The notes: generated from the sequence alone by a model not told the origin. Positions 1 through 9,588 are shown, counted from the stretch's first letter. The stretch: 64,000 nt of DNA from Paraburkholderia sp. Ac-20340 (GCF_017104965.1 NZ_JAAGPR010000040.1:1-64000); one strand, 5' to 3'. A program made the numbers and translations.

Positions 1-1334
1 TTGAGCACCAGGACGGCGGTTATGAACGCTTCGACTACCCCGGGCGGTACAAGCGCGATGAGGCTGGGCGGCCATTTACGGAGACGCGCCTGCTCGCGCT
101 ACGTAACGAAGCCCAACTGGCCGCGATCGAGGGCGACGATGCCCGCCTGCAACCGGGCCTCGCGTTCGATCTGGAGGGCCACGCCCGGGAAGACTGGAAC
201 GCCGGCTGGCGGGTGGTGAGCATGGTGCACACCGGCACGCAGACCGTGAGCCAGGCGGAAGAATCCTCAGAAGCCAACACAGGCACGCAGTACAGCTATA
301 CGGCGAAGATCATCCCTGACCACATCGAGTGGAAGCCGGAACTCCTACCCAAGCCCCGTATCGACGGTCCTTTGATCGCGACCGTTACCGGTCCCGAAGG
401 CGAGGAAATCTACTGCGACGAATATGGTCGCGTCAAAGTGCAATTCCCCTGGGATCGCTACGGCAACAACGACGCGAACAGCTCCTGCTGGATACGCGTG
501 GCGCAGAACTGGGCCGGTGCAACGTGGGGGCACATGGCGATACCGCGCATCGGACAGGAAGTCATCGTGGCCTTCCTCGATGGTGACTGCGACCAGCCGA
601 TCATTATCGGAAGAACGTATCACGCCACCAATCTGCCGCCCTATGAACTGCCGCGTCACAAGACGCGCATGACGATCAAGAGCCAGACGCACAAAGGGGA
701 AGGTTACAACGAACTGCGTTTCGAGGACGAAAAGGATCAGGAAGAAATCTACGTTCATGCGCAGAAAGATCAAAACATTCACGTTAATCACGATGAGACG
801 ACGTTCGTCGGCAATGACCGCAAGGAAAATGTCGAGCATGACGAAACAATCGACATCGGTCATGACCGAACGGAAAGCGTGGGCAATGACGAACAGGTGA
901 GCATCGGGCACAACCGGACCCACACCGTTGGTCAGGACGCGCTTCTTTCTATCGAGCGCAATCACACGATCCATGTCGGCAAGGATCGCGTCGAGCAGGT
1001 GGGGAATCATCGTAAAGACCAGACCACGGCCAATCACATCATCGATGTGGGTGGACATGTCGAGGCGAGCGTGCAAGGGCATCACAAGCTCACAGCGGGT
1101 CAGTCCATCGAACGACAGACGCAACATTACGAGTTGAAGGCCAGCCAGGAGATCGTGATCCGTGGCCCGGGCGGCACGATCACGATCAACAGCGGCGGCA
1201 TCACCATCGAAGCCATTGCGATCAAGCTCAAAGGGCCGATGACCAATCCGGGCAGCGGAGCTGGCAACAGCTTCTCCTTCAGCGGAAATCCGGATGCAGG
1301 TGATCTGGTCAACTGCGTGGAGAAGCATCGATGA
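1..1334 (+). CDS. vgrG: T6SS spike protein VgrG, 3' part only
   Basis: VgrG forms the trimeric needle tip of the type VI secretion system and carries effectors out of the cell. The 5' end lies outside the window; the reading frame is open from base 3. The first residues read YERFDYPGRYKRDEAGRPFT, typical of the gp27-like part of VgrG, followed by the gp5 OB-fold stretch (VKVQFPWDRYG, CWIRVAQNWAG, WGHMAIPRIGQEVIVAFLDG). The C-terminal half is a needle of short degenerate repeats of the type VG(N/H)DR..(V/I)..DE..(S/D)IGH, matching the DUF2345 beta-helix. No catalytic extension follows; the protein ends in a Gly/Ser-rich tail, so cargo is probably carried through the adaptor encoded next. The stop overlaps the adaptor ATG (ATGA). 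Confidence 0.95.
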   Translation, partial: EHQDGGYERFDYPGRYKRDEAGRPFTETRLLALRNEAQLAAIEGDDARLQPGLAFDLEGHAREDWNAGWRVVSMVHTGTQTVSQAEESSEANTGTQYSYTAKIIPDHIEWKPELLPKPRIDGPLIATVTGPEGEEIYCDEYGRVKVQFPWDRYGNNDANSSCWIRVAQNWAGATWGHMAIPRIGQEVIVAFLDGDCDQPIIIGRTYHATNLPPYELPRHKTRMTIKSQTHKGEGYNELRFEDEKDQEEIYVHAQKDQNIHVNHDETTFVGNDRKENVEHDETIDIGHDRTESVGNDEQVSIGHNRTHTVGQDALLSIERNHTIHVGKDRVEQVGNHRKDQTTANHIIDVGGHVEASVQGHHKLTAGQSIERQTQHYELKASQEIVIRGPGGTITINSGGITIEAIAIKLKGPMTNPGSGAGNSFSFSGNPDAGDLVNCVEKHR

Positions 1335-2272
1335 GCGTAGACGTAGTGCAGGCATTCGCAAATATCACGCGCTTTGCAGATGATTTTCTGTACGTCCTGC
1401 TCGACCCGCTTGCCGGAGGCGGCAAAGACCACCCGCTAGATCCCGGTGCGCTGGCTGAACGCCTTGGCGAGGCATCAACTACGCGATTACCGCATCCAGG
1501 CTTCGCACATGCGTCAGACGCTGCGCCGACGCTCGTCACGCTGGCCGCACCTGGCGCTGCGCCCGACGCAGCGTTGATTGGACTAACGCACGCGTGCGCC
1601 ACGGATGACGAGCACTATCGCAAGCGCTATGTATGCGGCTGGCTGGCGAGTCCGTTGCCTCCCGACACACTGGCATCACACCTTATTTCGCTATGTGAGG
1701 CGGCCCAGACAACGCTCGACGGCTCCTTCACTCCCCTCTATGAACCGCCCCGTCTTGAACTGTGGGCTGCTGCGTTGCCCAGTGGCCTTGCAACGCATTT
1801 GTGGCCCATTCGCCACTGGCTCTATCCAGTCAGTTGGGGAGGCTTCGCGCTCTTTAGCGGTTCACCGGGCACACCAGCCGACTTGCCAGTGGCGGCTCGC
1901 GAGACGCAAAGCGAGTCGCTGCTGGTGAGGGATGTGCTGGCAGCATGGCGACAATCCTTGCATACGCCGATGAGTTACGCCCCATGGCGCTGGCGTGGCG
2001 AGACGCTATTGCCGCCACAAGCCGCTGCACGTGCCTTCCGCATGATTCGCGATGCACGCCGGCTGGGTCTGCACAGCAGTGAGGACATCATTGTCCTCGC
2101 CCTCCACCGCGTCACGGTCCACCCAGATTTGCCCGATAACGAGCGCGTGTGCGCCGACATTGCCCGCGCCGCGAAGGGCGAAGCCCGTCTCCAAACGCTC
2201 TTTGATGCCTATGACGATGCCGCATGGCGATACGTCGCCTCATTGCTGCCCCATGCCAAGGATTACCCATGA
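1331..2272 (+). CDS. DUF4123-type T6SS effector adaptor/chaperone
   Basis: This 313-aa protein has the features of DUF4123 (Tap/TEC) adaptors. They bind a VgrG tip and load one cognate effector. Near the N terminus LYVLLDPLAG matches the family's usual opening beta strand, and a WPIRHWLYPV segment lies mid-protein. It sits exactly where such adaptors sit, between vgrG and the effector gene, and overlaps both neighbours through ATGA junctions. Stoichiometric, coupled translation with vgrG and effector is likely. The family call is from order and motifs; DUF4123 sequences are divergent, so the exact subtype is not fixed. Confidence 0.8.
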   Translation: MSVDVVQAFANITRFADDFLYVLLDPLAGGGKDHPLDPGALAERLGEASTTRLPHPGFAHASDAAPTLVTLAAPGAAPDAALIGLTHACATDDEHYRKRYVCGWLASPLPPDTLASHLISLCEAAQTTLDGSFTPLYEPPRLELWAAALPSGLATHLWPIRHWLYPVSWGGFALFSGSPGTPADLPVAARETQSESLLVRDVLAAWRQSLHTPMSYAPWRWRGETLLPPQAAARAFRMIRDARRLGLHSSEDIIVLALHRVTVHPDLPDNERVCADIARAAKGEARLQTLFDAYDDAAWRYVASLLPHAKDYP

Positions 2273-5200
2273 GCACCAGTCAAGCCCTCGGCACCGTTGC
2301 CAGGGAAACCAGCCCAGTTCCTCCCGGCTCCTGCCGGGCGTGCGAGCGCAACGGTCTACCCATCCTGCTGCTGCGGCAGGCCGTGTGGCCAGCCAGCAGT
2401 TCACTGGCAAAGCATGGCACGCTGAGCAACCCTTCGACGCAGATGGCCGCACGTGTGTTGCGCGAAGGGTATGTGTACGTGCTGCTGGACAAGAAGGAAT
2501 GGCAGGCTTATGAGGTTTCGCCGGAAGGCTTTCTGCGACAGTTCAACCCCTACGAACTACCACGCGCCAAGCCACAACCGCTCGCCAAGGCCTGCATTAC
2601 GGCCGGACACGATCTGCGCGCCTCATTCCTGAACGTCAACACCACTGCCTACAAGCAGGCGTGGATCGCGTTCTCACAAGACCCGTGGCCCAGCGCGGTG
2701 CTCGACTCGTACAAAACCGGTATGAGCAGCACGACCGACGCAAACGGCAAGACCGTCAAGGTTGCGTTACGCGGGGATTATCAACAACGCTTCACTGTAA
2801 TCGATCTGGCCACGCTCAAGACCGATCCCTCGAAGACGCAGGCGCTTGCCCTTGAGCATGTCCATCCGCTCGCTGGGCAGATTGTGGAATACACCAGCGG
2901 CATGGCGGATTTCGGCAGCGTACACGGCTCCTATACTCGCCAATCCCGTGCACAGGCGATGCGCGACTATCTGCGCATGCTCGAGAAGCAGTATGAACTG
3001 CCCAACGGTGTGGCCGGAGTGATTCTGCCCGATCCGGCTGGCACCATTCACGAGCTCAACAATCTGCGTCTGGCCGAATGCACTCAGCAACAACGCTGGG
3101 CGGAAGAACCCACGAATCGCTACAAGTACCTCACCTCGCAATGCCTGCTCGGCATTAAGGCACTGGAAGCCTCCCGCGCGCTTGATGCCGCAGCGGCCGA
3201 AGCCAAAGCCAATGCAACACAGGCGGACGCCTGGAACAGCAATCCCTTTCTGGCCGAAAAGGCGGGTCTGCCTCGCGTCGATGTAGCGCGGCAGACCGGT
3301 CAATTGGCGAAAGCCAGGACTCGGAGCCGTCACGAGCGTCTTGAGGGCCGGTACGACGAGACGGCGCGCAAAACTTTCCAGGATCAGTATGACAAGGCTG
3401 TCGCTGCCTCGCAAAAGCGTATCGACGCATACGCAAAGGATTGGGCCGACGCCGTGCTCAAGGCCGACTGGCGCCGCATTGTCGAACTGGACTATGCCGA
3501 TAACGTAGGCCGCTCGCGGGCGTCTCGCCTGAAGATGGTGTCCGACTGTCTGCTTGGCGGCGTCACCGATGCGCCGCCGCCAGCCGCCAAGCCTGGTGAG
3601 AAACCTGCGCCCGAGGTGCCTGGCCCGAGCGGCAAGATCTGGCAGCAGTTGCTCAGCGATCCGAAGAGTCCCGCTTATATCGCCCTGCAAGGCCAGCAGA
3701 CGGCGCTCATGACCGCTCTGACGCCGCTGTTCAACTCGGGCAGTATCGCCAACGATGCAGGCAAGAAGTATTACGACACCCTCAAGGGCGTGGCTGGCAG
3801 CAACGGGATCACCGAGTGGCGAGAGCACCTCACAGCCGGGGCGGCGGATCGTCTTCTTGCGGCCATGCACGATGCCGTTAACCGTCTCGATAAGCAACTC
3901 AGTGACGGCGCAAAGGCGGCGCTGAATGGACTGCATCAAGGAGCCAACTGGCGGTACGGCGGTGTTCAACTGACCCAGGTAAAGATTCAGCTTACCGTTG
4001 GCGAGTGCTTCGACATCCTCTCCGAGAATCTGCACGGCGCAGTGGACTCCGCCGCCCAAGGTGCGGGACGGCGCGTGCGGGCGATGGTGTTCGCCGGGCT
4101 GATTGCGATTCCCGATCCTGCTGTGCGCAAGACGGTGATCGAGGTCACGCTGTGGGTACAGGGCAACGCCGGGCAGGTTAAACAACGGCTGTTATCGAAG
4201 GGGGGGAGTCTCAAGGCTGAAACCAGTGCGGCGCTGCGCGAGGTCGCGGCTGGCCTGAAAAATCTGGAGCCGGAGGTCGCCAGCGCATTGCGTGGCATCA
4301 AGGTTGCCGGGGAGGTTGCGCGTGACTTCGCGAGCGGCAGTTTCCGGAGCCTGAAGAACCTGTCGATCAATGGCGTGGACGGCGGCCTGTCGCTCATCAG
4401 CCTGTACTTCCTGAACGATACGCTGAGGAGCAGCCTGGCGGACGTTGACGCCAAGGTGGGCGCACGCCATCCCGAGGCCGTGGCGGCATTCTATGGTGCG
4501 TCGGTGGGCATGATGGGCGGCGGCGCTGAAATCGCGGGGCAGGCGATCAAGATACCGGCCAAGGCGATTCAGGCGTTTATCCAGCGTGCGGGGACGGAGG
4601 TGACGCCGACGCTGTCCAAGGTCATCGGCTTGGGCGAGGGGCTGGTGAAGGCGGGTGGGGTGATTGCTGCGGTGGGGGGGATTGCGGATGGGGCGGGGAG
4701 TTTCAGTGCGGCGGTGCGGGTGGCGAAGGTCGGCGATGGGTGGGCAACTGTTGCTTACGGAGTCGCCAGCGTCCTTTCGCTTGGTGGAGCGTGGTTTAGC
4801 GCTGTAGGTGCCGTCGGAGCAGGTCTCTTGTTGGGGCCACTCGGAATTGGTATCGCTTTAGGACTAGCCGCCTTTTCTGTCGTCCAGATCGCGAAGAGCT
4901 TGGAATCCGACTCACTTGAACTGTGGGCGCGCAATAGTTGCTTTGGCAGTGCCCCCAATCATCGGCGGTGGGGGCTGACAGACAAGGATGGAAGGCCCGT
5001 CGATGTGGCGCATATTCCCGATATCATGGCAAGCGCGGTGGCGGCTCTGAATGCTGCTGTAATCGGTATGGATGTTGCACTGGGGTTTGACAGCGCCAAG
5101 CGGCCAATGGATAGCACGGCACTCTTGACGGCGGATGTTGAGGTACTAAAAAGCACCGGCGGCATTGAATCCGGTACGTCGCTGAACTATCGCGTCGTGC

Positions 5201-5520
5201 TTCCCGGTTTCAATCCGGAACTGTCGAGCTACAACTTCACGCTGGAAGTCGTCCGCTTCGGGCTGCGCCCAGACAAGCAAACTCTGGCTTCAGGGCAGTT
5301 GAACGATAGTACAGCGATCACTGCGTCGACTACCATTGCCCGCCCTGACTACACCCTAGACGAAGAAGGCAAGCCCACTGCCGCGGTGCCAGTGCTCAAG
5401 GGTTGTTACTGGCTCGATCCTGTTAATCGCATGAAGTCGGCCACATTCACGATCATATTCTGGCCTGATAAAACGGATCAAAACGGCTTTGCTCAGGTTA
5501 CGCTCACGGAGCACGCGTAA
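2269..5520 (+). CDS. VasX/BTH_I2691-like T6SS effector with C-terminal membrane region
   Basis: A 1083-aa putative antibacterial effector. The start at 2269 is chosen because its ATG overlaps the adaptor stop (ATGA); an in-frame start at 2224 would lie deep inside the adaptor gene. Residues ~16-40 (CRACERNGLPILLLRQAV) and the following LREGYVYVLLD..WQAYEV..EGFLRQF match the VasX/BTH_I2691 N-terminal module. The middle is helical. Residues ~750-875 are hydrophobic and Gly/Ala-rich, with probable membrane segments at ~784-817 and ~826-872, as expected of colicin-like pore formers such as VasX. The last ~73 residues (from about TTIARPDYTLDEEGKP to the end) recur as separate small ORFs downstream. 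The stop shares one base with the next gene (TAATG). Toxin mechanism is inferred, not shown. Confidence 0.85.
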   Translation: MSTSQALGTVARETSPVPPGSCRACERNGLPILLLRQAVWPASSSLAKHGTLSNPSTQMAARVLREGYVYVLLDKKEWQAYEVSPEGFLRQFNPYELPRAKPQPLAKACITAGHDLRASFLNVNTTAYKQAWIAFSQDPWPSAVLDSYKTGMSSTTDANGKTVKVALRGDYQQRFTVIDLATLKTDPSKTQALALEHVHPLAGQIVEYTSGMADFGSVHGSYTRQSRAQAMRDYLRMLEKQYELPNGVAGVILPDPAGTIHELNNLRLAECTQQQRWAEEPTNRYKYLTSQCLLGIKALEASRALDAAAAEAKANATQADAWNSNPFLAEKAGLPRVDVARQTGQLAKARTRSRHERLEGRYDETARKTFQDQYDKAVAASQKRIDAYAKDWADAVLKADWRRIVELDYADNVGRSRASRLKMVSDCLLGGVTDAPPPAAKPGEKPAPEVPGPSGKIWQQLLSDPKSPAYIALQGQQTALMTALTPLFNSGSIANDAGKKYYDTLKGVAGSNGITEWREHLTAGAADRLLAAMHDAVNRLDKQLSDGAKAALNGLHQGANWRYGGVQLTQVKIQLTVGECFDILSENLHGAVDSAAQGAGRRVRAMVFAGLIAIPDPAVRKTVIEVTLWVQGNAGQVKQRLLSKGGSLKAETSAALREVAAGLKNLEPEVASALRGIKVAGEVARDFASGSFRSLKNLSINGVDGGLSLISLYFLNDTLRSSLADVDAKVGARHPEAVAAFYGASVGMMGGGAEIAGQAIKIPAKAIQAFIQRAGTEVTPTLSKVIGLGEGLVKAGGVIAAVGGIADGAGSFSAAVRVAKVGDGWATVAYGVASVLSLGGAWFSAVGAVGAGLLLGPLGIGIALGLAAFSVVQIAKSLESDSLELWARNSCFGSAPNHRRWGLTDKDGRPVDVAHIPDIMASAVAALNAAVIGMDVALGFDSAKRPMDSTALLTADVEVLKSTGGIESGTSLNYRVVLPGFNPELSSYNFTLEVVRFGLRPDKQTLASGQLNDSTAITASTTIARPDYTLDEEGKPTAAVPVLKGCYWLDPVNRMKSATFTIIFWPDKTDQNGFAQVTLTEHA

Positions 5521-6323
5521 TGGCCGCGCCGAAGCTTAACCCACGGTACAGAGGCTGGCAGCAGGACTTGCCGGGACCAAACGATCCGCTTGCTGAGGCG
5601 CCGACGCTGCTTTGGTTGGCGCCTACGCATCTTGAAGACTCCTATATGGAGCTACCGCGCAACTCGCTGGGTGTGCGCGGGTTCATCTTGATCGGTGCAG
5701 CGATGATGGCGCTGCTATGTATCGTCTACCCGGCGTTCGCTATCTGGGTCGCGCTTTCAATGGGAATGCTGAGACGAGGATTCGCTGAGGCCGCCTTCTA
5801 TATATCCTTGCAGTCGGTAATAGCAGCATTTTGCGTGTGGTCAACAGCTGTCTTTTTTCGCATGGATGTCTCACCACCGCGTGACCTCCCCCTCCGCTTC
5901 AATCGCCTGCGTCGCAAGGTCTACGTCTACGGGTTTCATTCAGTGTGGTGGAACCCGTTCACACGATGGTATGTCACCACGGCAAGCTACGACTGGGACG
6001 ATCTGCGCGCCGAGAAATGGAAGGTGCGCGGCGCTACGGCCAATGGCGGACTCATCATCAAGGAAGGCGTATCTATTGCTGTCATCAAGCCGGGCACCAA
6101 TGAGGTCATTGAGCGTTTTGACCTGAGCACGCGTGCTGCCAACACCACCAACGTGTGGGCGTATGTGTGTCACTACATGCAGCATGGCCGGCAAGGTCTC
6201 GATCCCGGTGAGGCCGAACCGCACGACGCCAACGATGTGCCGCCCTACAACCTTGCGCTGCGTCTGGCACCCAGGGTGGAGTGGCCTGCCGACATGGACG
6301 CCGAATCGCGGAGCGCGCCATGA
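5520..6323 (+). CDS. Putative immunity protein, array copy A (two-TM, DUF6708-like)
   Basis: This 267-aa protein directly follows the effector (TAATG overlap) and is repeated five times in tandem, both typical of T6SS immunity genes. The N-terminal ~45 residues (GWQQDLPGP, LLWLAPTHLEDSYMELPRN) and everything from residue ~114 (RMDVSPPRDLPLRFNRLRR, then SVWWNPFTRWY) are nearly constant among copies. Residues ~54-80 and ~90-113 form two membrane helices that differ strongly between copies. A membrane-embedded immunity protein suits a pore-forming effector. It resembles what I remember of Pfam DUF6708, but I could not check this. Being adjacent to the effector, copy A is the likeliest cognate partner. 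Confidence 0.75.
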   Translation: MAAPKLNPRYRGWQQDLPGPNDPLAEAPTLLWLAPTHLEDSYMELPRNSLGVRGFILIGAAMMALLCIVYPAFAIWVALSMGMLRRGFAEAAFYISLQSVIAAFCVWSTAVFFRMDVSPPRDLPLRFNRLRRKVYVYGFHSVWWNPFTRWYVTTASYDWDDLRAEKWKVRGATANGGLIIKEGVSIAVIKPGTNEVIERFDLSTRAANTTNVWAYVCHYMQHGRQGLDPGEAEPHDANDVPPYNLALRLAPRVEWPADMDAESRSAP

Positions 6324-6541
6324 ATATTAGAGTCCGCATCACCGCGCCGACCACCATTGTCCACTCCGACTGCACCCTCGACGAAGAAGGCAAGCCCACC
6401 GTCGCGGTGCCGGTGCTCAAAGGTAGCTACTGGCTCGATCCTGTAAATCGCATGAAGTCGGCCACGCTCACGATCACCTACTGGCCGGACAAACCGGATC
6501 AAAGTGGCTTCGCCCAGGTTGCGCTGACGGAGCAGGCGTAA
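6320..6541 (+). CDS. Orphan effector-tail ORF 2
   Basis: This 73-aa ORF starts at the ATG that overlaps the copy A stop (ATGA) and ends at a TAA that overlaps the copy B ATG. From about residue 10 it repeats the last ~64 residues of the upstream effector almost word for word (YWLDPVNRMKSAT, then FAQV.LTE.A). It has its own start (MNIRVRITAPTTI) and no toxin or membrane region. It could be a stand-alone peptide, a recombination remnant, or both. A longer in-frame start at 6281 exists but lies inside copy A and lacks the overlap logic. Confidence 0.7.
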   Translation: MNIRVRITAPTTIVHSDCTLDEEGKPTVAVPVLKGSYWLDPVNRMKSATLTITYWPDKPDQSGFAQVALTEQA

Positions 6542-7346
6542 TGGGTGCACCGAAGCTCAACCCACCGTGTAAAGGCTGGCAACAGGACTTGCCGGGGCCG
6601 AATGAGCCGCTTGCAGAAGCGCCGATGCTGCTTTGGTTGGCGCCTACGCATCTTGAAGATTCCTACATGGAACTACCCCGTAACACCTTGAGTGTCCGTG
6701 GCGTAGTCGTGTTATTTGCTTTGCTCAATGCTGCGGTGACACTATGGCTTTCTTGGTCTTTTGTGCGCAGTTTGGTGACGACGAATTTGCTTCACACTGG
6801 CAGTATTCTTGCGCTCGCACTTTTTGCGATAGTGAATGCCACTGTGATTGCGTTAGGTCTTTGGTCGGCCTATGTCTTCTACCGCATGGACGCATCCCCC
6901 CTCGCGATCTTCCCCTGCGCTTCAACCGCCTGCGTCGCAAGGTCTACGTCTACGGGTTTCATTCGGTGTGGTGGAACCCGTTCACACGATGGTATGTCAC
7001 CACCACCAGCTACGACTGGGACGATCTGCGCGCCGAGAAATGGAAGGTGCGCGCCGCCACGGCCAACGGCGGACTCATCATCAAGGAAGGCGTATCTATT
7101 GCTGTCGTCAGGCCCGGCACCAACGAGGTCATTGAGCGCTTTGATCTGAGCACACGAGCGGCCAACACCAGCAACGTGTGGGCGTATGTGTGCCACTACA
7201 TGCAGCATGGCCGGCAAGGTCTCGATCCGGGCGAGGTCGAACCGCACGACGCCAACGATGTGCCGCCCTACAACCTTGCGCTGCGTCTGGCACCCAGGGT
7301 GGAGTGGCCTGCCGACATGGACGCCGAGTCGCGTAGCGCGCCATGA
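6541..7346 (+). pseudogene. Putative immunity protein, array copy B, frameshifted
   Basis: Copy B reads normally through both membrane helices (VVVLFALLNAAVTLWLSWSF and a second helix) to YRMDASP. There one base is missing from a C run at 6896-6901 (six C where seven would keep the frame). The conserved remainder (RDLPLRFNRLRRKV onward) continues in the next frame to the TGA at 7344-7346. As written, translation from 6541 would end at 7149 with a nonsense tail of ~80 residues. It may be a true pseudogene, a slippage-prone contingency tract or a sequencing error in the homopolymer. Confidence 0.8.
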
Positions 7347-7564
7347 ATATTAGAGTCCGCATCACCGCGCCGCCCACCATTGTCCACCCCGACTACACCC
7401 TCGACGAAGAGGGTAAGCCCACCGTCGCGGTGCCGGTGCTCAAAGGTAGCTACTGGCTCGATCCTGTAAATCGCATGAAGTCGGCCACGCTCACGATCAC
7501 CTACTGGCCGGACAAAACGGATCAAAGTGGCTTCGCCCAGGTAACGCTCACGGAGCAGGCGTAA
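7343..7564 (+). CDS. Orphan effector-tail ORF 3
   Basis: A 73-aa copy of the effector C-terminal tail (MNIRVRITAPPTIVHPDYTL at its start). The ATG overlaps the copy B stop and the TAA overlaps the copy C start. It is nearly identical to the other orphan tails, and these are closer to one another than to the tail still attached to the effector. That pattern suggests homogenisation within the array after duplication. Confidence 0.7.
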   Translation: MNIRVRITAPPTIVHPDYTLDEEGKPTVAVPVLKGSYWLDPVNRMKSATLTITYWPDKTDQSGFAQVTLTEQA

Positions 7565-8358
7565 TGGTGGCGCCAAAACTCAACCCGCCGTGCAGAGGCT
7601 GGCAACAGGACTTGCCGGGGCCGAATGAGCCGCTTGCTGAAGCGCCAATGCTGCTCTGGCTCGCTCCTACGCATCTTGACGACATTTACTTGGAGCTTGC
7701 CCGAAATACGATGGCAATACGTGGTCTCGTTGTTTGGTTTGCATTGTTTTCAGTTCTAATGGCGCCGTTCTTCATTTGGGCGCTGCTCACAATTGGCGAT
7801 TTGGACACGAACGATGGCGTTGAAATAGCGCTATTTGCGCTGGTGGATGTCGCGATGTTGGCGCTTTGCCTGTGGTCAGCTGGCATCTTCTATCGCATGG
7901 ATGTCTCGCCACCGCGCGATCTTCCCCTCCGCTTCAACCGCCTCCGTCGCAAGGTCTACGTCTACGGGTTTCATTCAGTGTGGTGGAACCCGTTCACACG
8001 ATGGTATGTCACCACCGCCAGCTACGACTGGGACGATCTGCGCGCCGAGAAATGGAAGGTGCGCGCCGCCACGGCCAATGGCGGACTCATCATCAAGGAA
8101 GGCGTGTCTATTGCTGTCGTCAGGCCCGGCACCAACGAGGTCATTGAGCGCTTTGACCTGAGCACGCGTGCTGCCAACACCAGCAACGTGTGGGCGTATG
8201 TGTGTCACTACATGCAGCTCGGTCGGCAAGGTCTCGATCCGAGCGAGGCTGAACCGCACGACGCCAACGATGTGCCGCCCTACAACCTTGCCCTGCGTCT
8301 GGCACCCAGGGTGGAGTGGCCTGCCGACATGGACGCCGAGTCGCGGAGCGCGCCATGA
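7564..8358 (+). CDS. Putative immunity protein, array copy C
   Basis: Intact 264-aa array member. The N-terminal and C-terminal parts match the other copies. The membrane hairpin is distinct: helix 1 is near LVVWFALFSVLMAPFFIWAL, the loop GDLDTNDGVE is acidic, and helix 2 is near ALFALVDVAMLALCLWSAGI. It has LDDIYLELARN where copies A and B have LEDSYMELPRN. It is coupled to its neighbours by TAATG at its start and ATGA at its end. It may protect against a variant effector made by relatives; this is inference. Confidence 0.72.
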   Translation: MVAPKLNPPCRGWQQDLPGPNEPLAEAPMLLWLAPTHLDDIYLELARNTMAIRGLVVWFALFSVLMAPFFIWALLTIGDLDTNDGVEIALFALVDVAMLALCLWSAGIFYRMDVSPPRDLPLRFNRLRRKVYVYGFHSVWWNPFTRWYVTTASYDWDDLRAEKWKVRAATANGGLIIKEGVSIAVVRPGTNEVIERFDLSTRAANTSNVWAYVCHYMQLGRQGLDPSEAEPHDANDVPPYNLALRLAPRVEWPADMDAESRSAP

Positions 8359-8576
8359 ATAGTAGAGTCCGCATCACCGCGCCGACCACCATTGTCCGCC
8401 CCGACTACACCCTCGACGAAGAAGGTAAGCCCACCGTCGCGGTGCCGGTGCTCAAAGGTAGCTACTGGCTCGATCCTGTAAATCGCATGAAGTCGGCCAC
8501 GCTCACGATCACCTACTGGCCGGACAAAACGGATCAAAGTGGCTTCGCCCAGGTAACGCTCACGGAGCAGGCGTAA
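8355..8576 (+). CDS. Orphan effector-tail ORF 4
   Basis: A 73-aa effector-tail copy beginning MNSRVRITAPTTIVRPDYTL. The start is set by the ATGA overlap with the copy C stop; the in-frame start at 8316 is inside copy C and less likely. The end overlaps the copy D ATG. It has no predicted signal or membrane segment. Confidence 0.7.
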   Translation: MNSRVRITAPTTIVRPDYTLDEEGKPTVAVPVLKGSYWLDPVNRMKSATLTITYWPDKTDQSGFAQVTLTEQA

Positions 8577-9370
8577 TGGGTGCACCGAAGCTCAACCCAC
8601 CGTGTAAAGGCTGGCAACAGGACTTGCCGGGGCCGGACGAGCCGCTTGCTGAAGCGCCAATGCTGCTCTGGCTCGCTCCTACGCATCTTGACGACATTTA
8701 CGTGGAGCTTCCTCGGAATACATTAAGTTTGCGAGGGCTGGTAATTTGGTTCGCGGCCTTCATGGGGCTTATCGCTCTTGCCTACGCTATGCTCAATGTC
8801 TGGTCCTTAGCAACGGAGATGTACAACGCACAGGATCTTGTCATATTCGTACTTATGAGCGTAGCCATTACGGCCCTCTGTATATGGTCGGCCTGTGTCT
8901 TCTATCGCATGGACGTCTCGCCACCGCGTGACCTTCCGCTCCGCTTTAATCGCCTCCGTCGCAAGGTCTACGTCTACGGGTTTCATTCAGTGTGGTGGAA
9001 CCCGTTCACACGATGGTACGTCACCACCGCCAGCTACGACTGGGACGATCTGCGCGCCGAGAAATGGAAGGTGCGCGCCGCCACGGCCAATGGCGGACTC
9101 ATCATCAAGGAAGGCGTGTCTATTGCTGTCGTCAGGCCCGGCACCAATGAGATCATCGAGCGTTTCGACCTGAGCACACGAGCGGCCAACACCAGCAACG
9201 TGTGGGCGTATGTGTGTCACTACATGCAGCACGGTCGGCAAGGTCTCGATCCCAATGAAGCCGAACCGCACGACGCCAACGATGTGCCGCCCTACAACCT
9301 TGCGCTGCGTCTGGCACCCAGGGTGGAGTGGCCTGCCGACATGGACGCCGAATCGCGTAGCGCGCCATGA
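8576..9370 (+). CDS. Putative immunity protein, array copy D
   Basis: Intact 264-aa array member. Its hairpin differs again: helix 1 is near LVIWFAAFMGLIALAYAMLN, the loop reads ATEMYNAQDL, and helix 2 is near VIFVLMSVAITALCIWSACV. Outside the hairpin it is almost identical to copies C and E, down to the DNA level over several hundred bases. It has the same junction overlaps as its neighbours. It probably inserts in the inner membrane with the large conserved C-terminal domain on one side. Confidence 0.72.
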   Translation: MGAPKLNPPCKGWQQDLPGPDEPLAEAPMLLWLAPTHLDDIYVELPRNTLSLRGLVIWFAAFMGLIALAYAMLNVWSLATEMYNAQDLVIFVLMSVAITALCIWSACVFYRMDVSPPRDLPLRFNRLRRKVYVYGFHSVWWNPFTRWYVTTASYDWDDLRAEKWKVRAATANGGLIIKEGVSIAVVRPGTNEIIERFDLSTRAANTSNVWAYVCHYMQHGRQGLDPNEAEPHDANDVPPYNLALRLAPRVEWPADMDAESRSAP

Positions 9371-9588
9371 ATATTAGAGTCCGCATCACCGCGCCGACCA
9401 CCATTGCGCGCCCCGACTATACCCTCGATGAAGACGGCAAGCCCACCGTCGCGGTGCCGGTGCTCAAAGGTAGCTACTGGCTCGATCCTGTAAATCGCAT
9501 GAAGTCGGCCACGCTCACGATCACCTACTGGCCGGACAAAACGGATCAAAGTGGCTTCGCCCAGGTAACGCTCACGGAGCAGGCGTAA
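9367..9588 (+). CDS. Orphan effector-tail ORF 5
   Basis: A 73-aa effector-tail copy (MNIRVRITAPTTIARPDYTL start; TIARPDYTLDE matches the effector itself). It is coupled by ATGA to the copy D stop and by TAATG to the copy E start. Confidence 0.7.
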   Translation: MNIRVRITAPTTIARPDYTLDEDGKPTVAVPVLKGSYWLDPVNRMKSATLTITYWPDKTDQSGFAQVTLTEQA

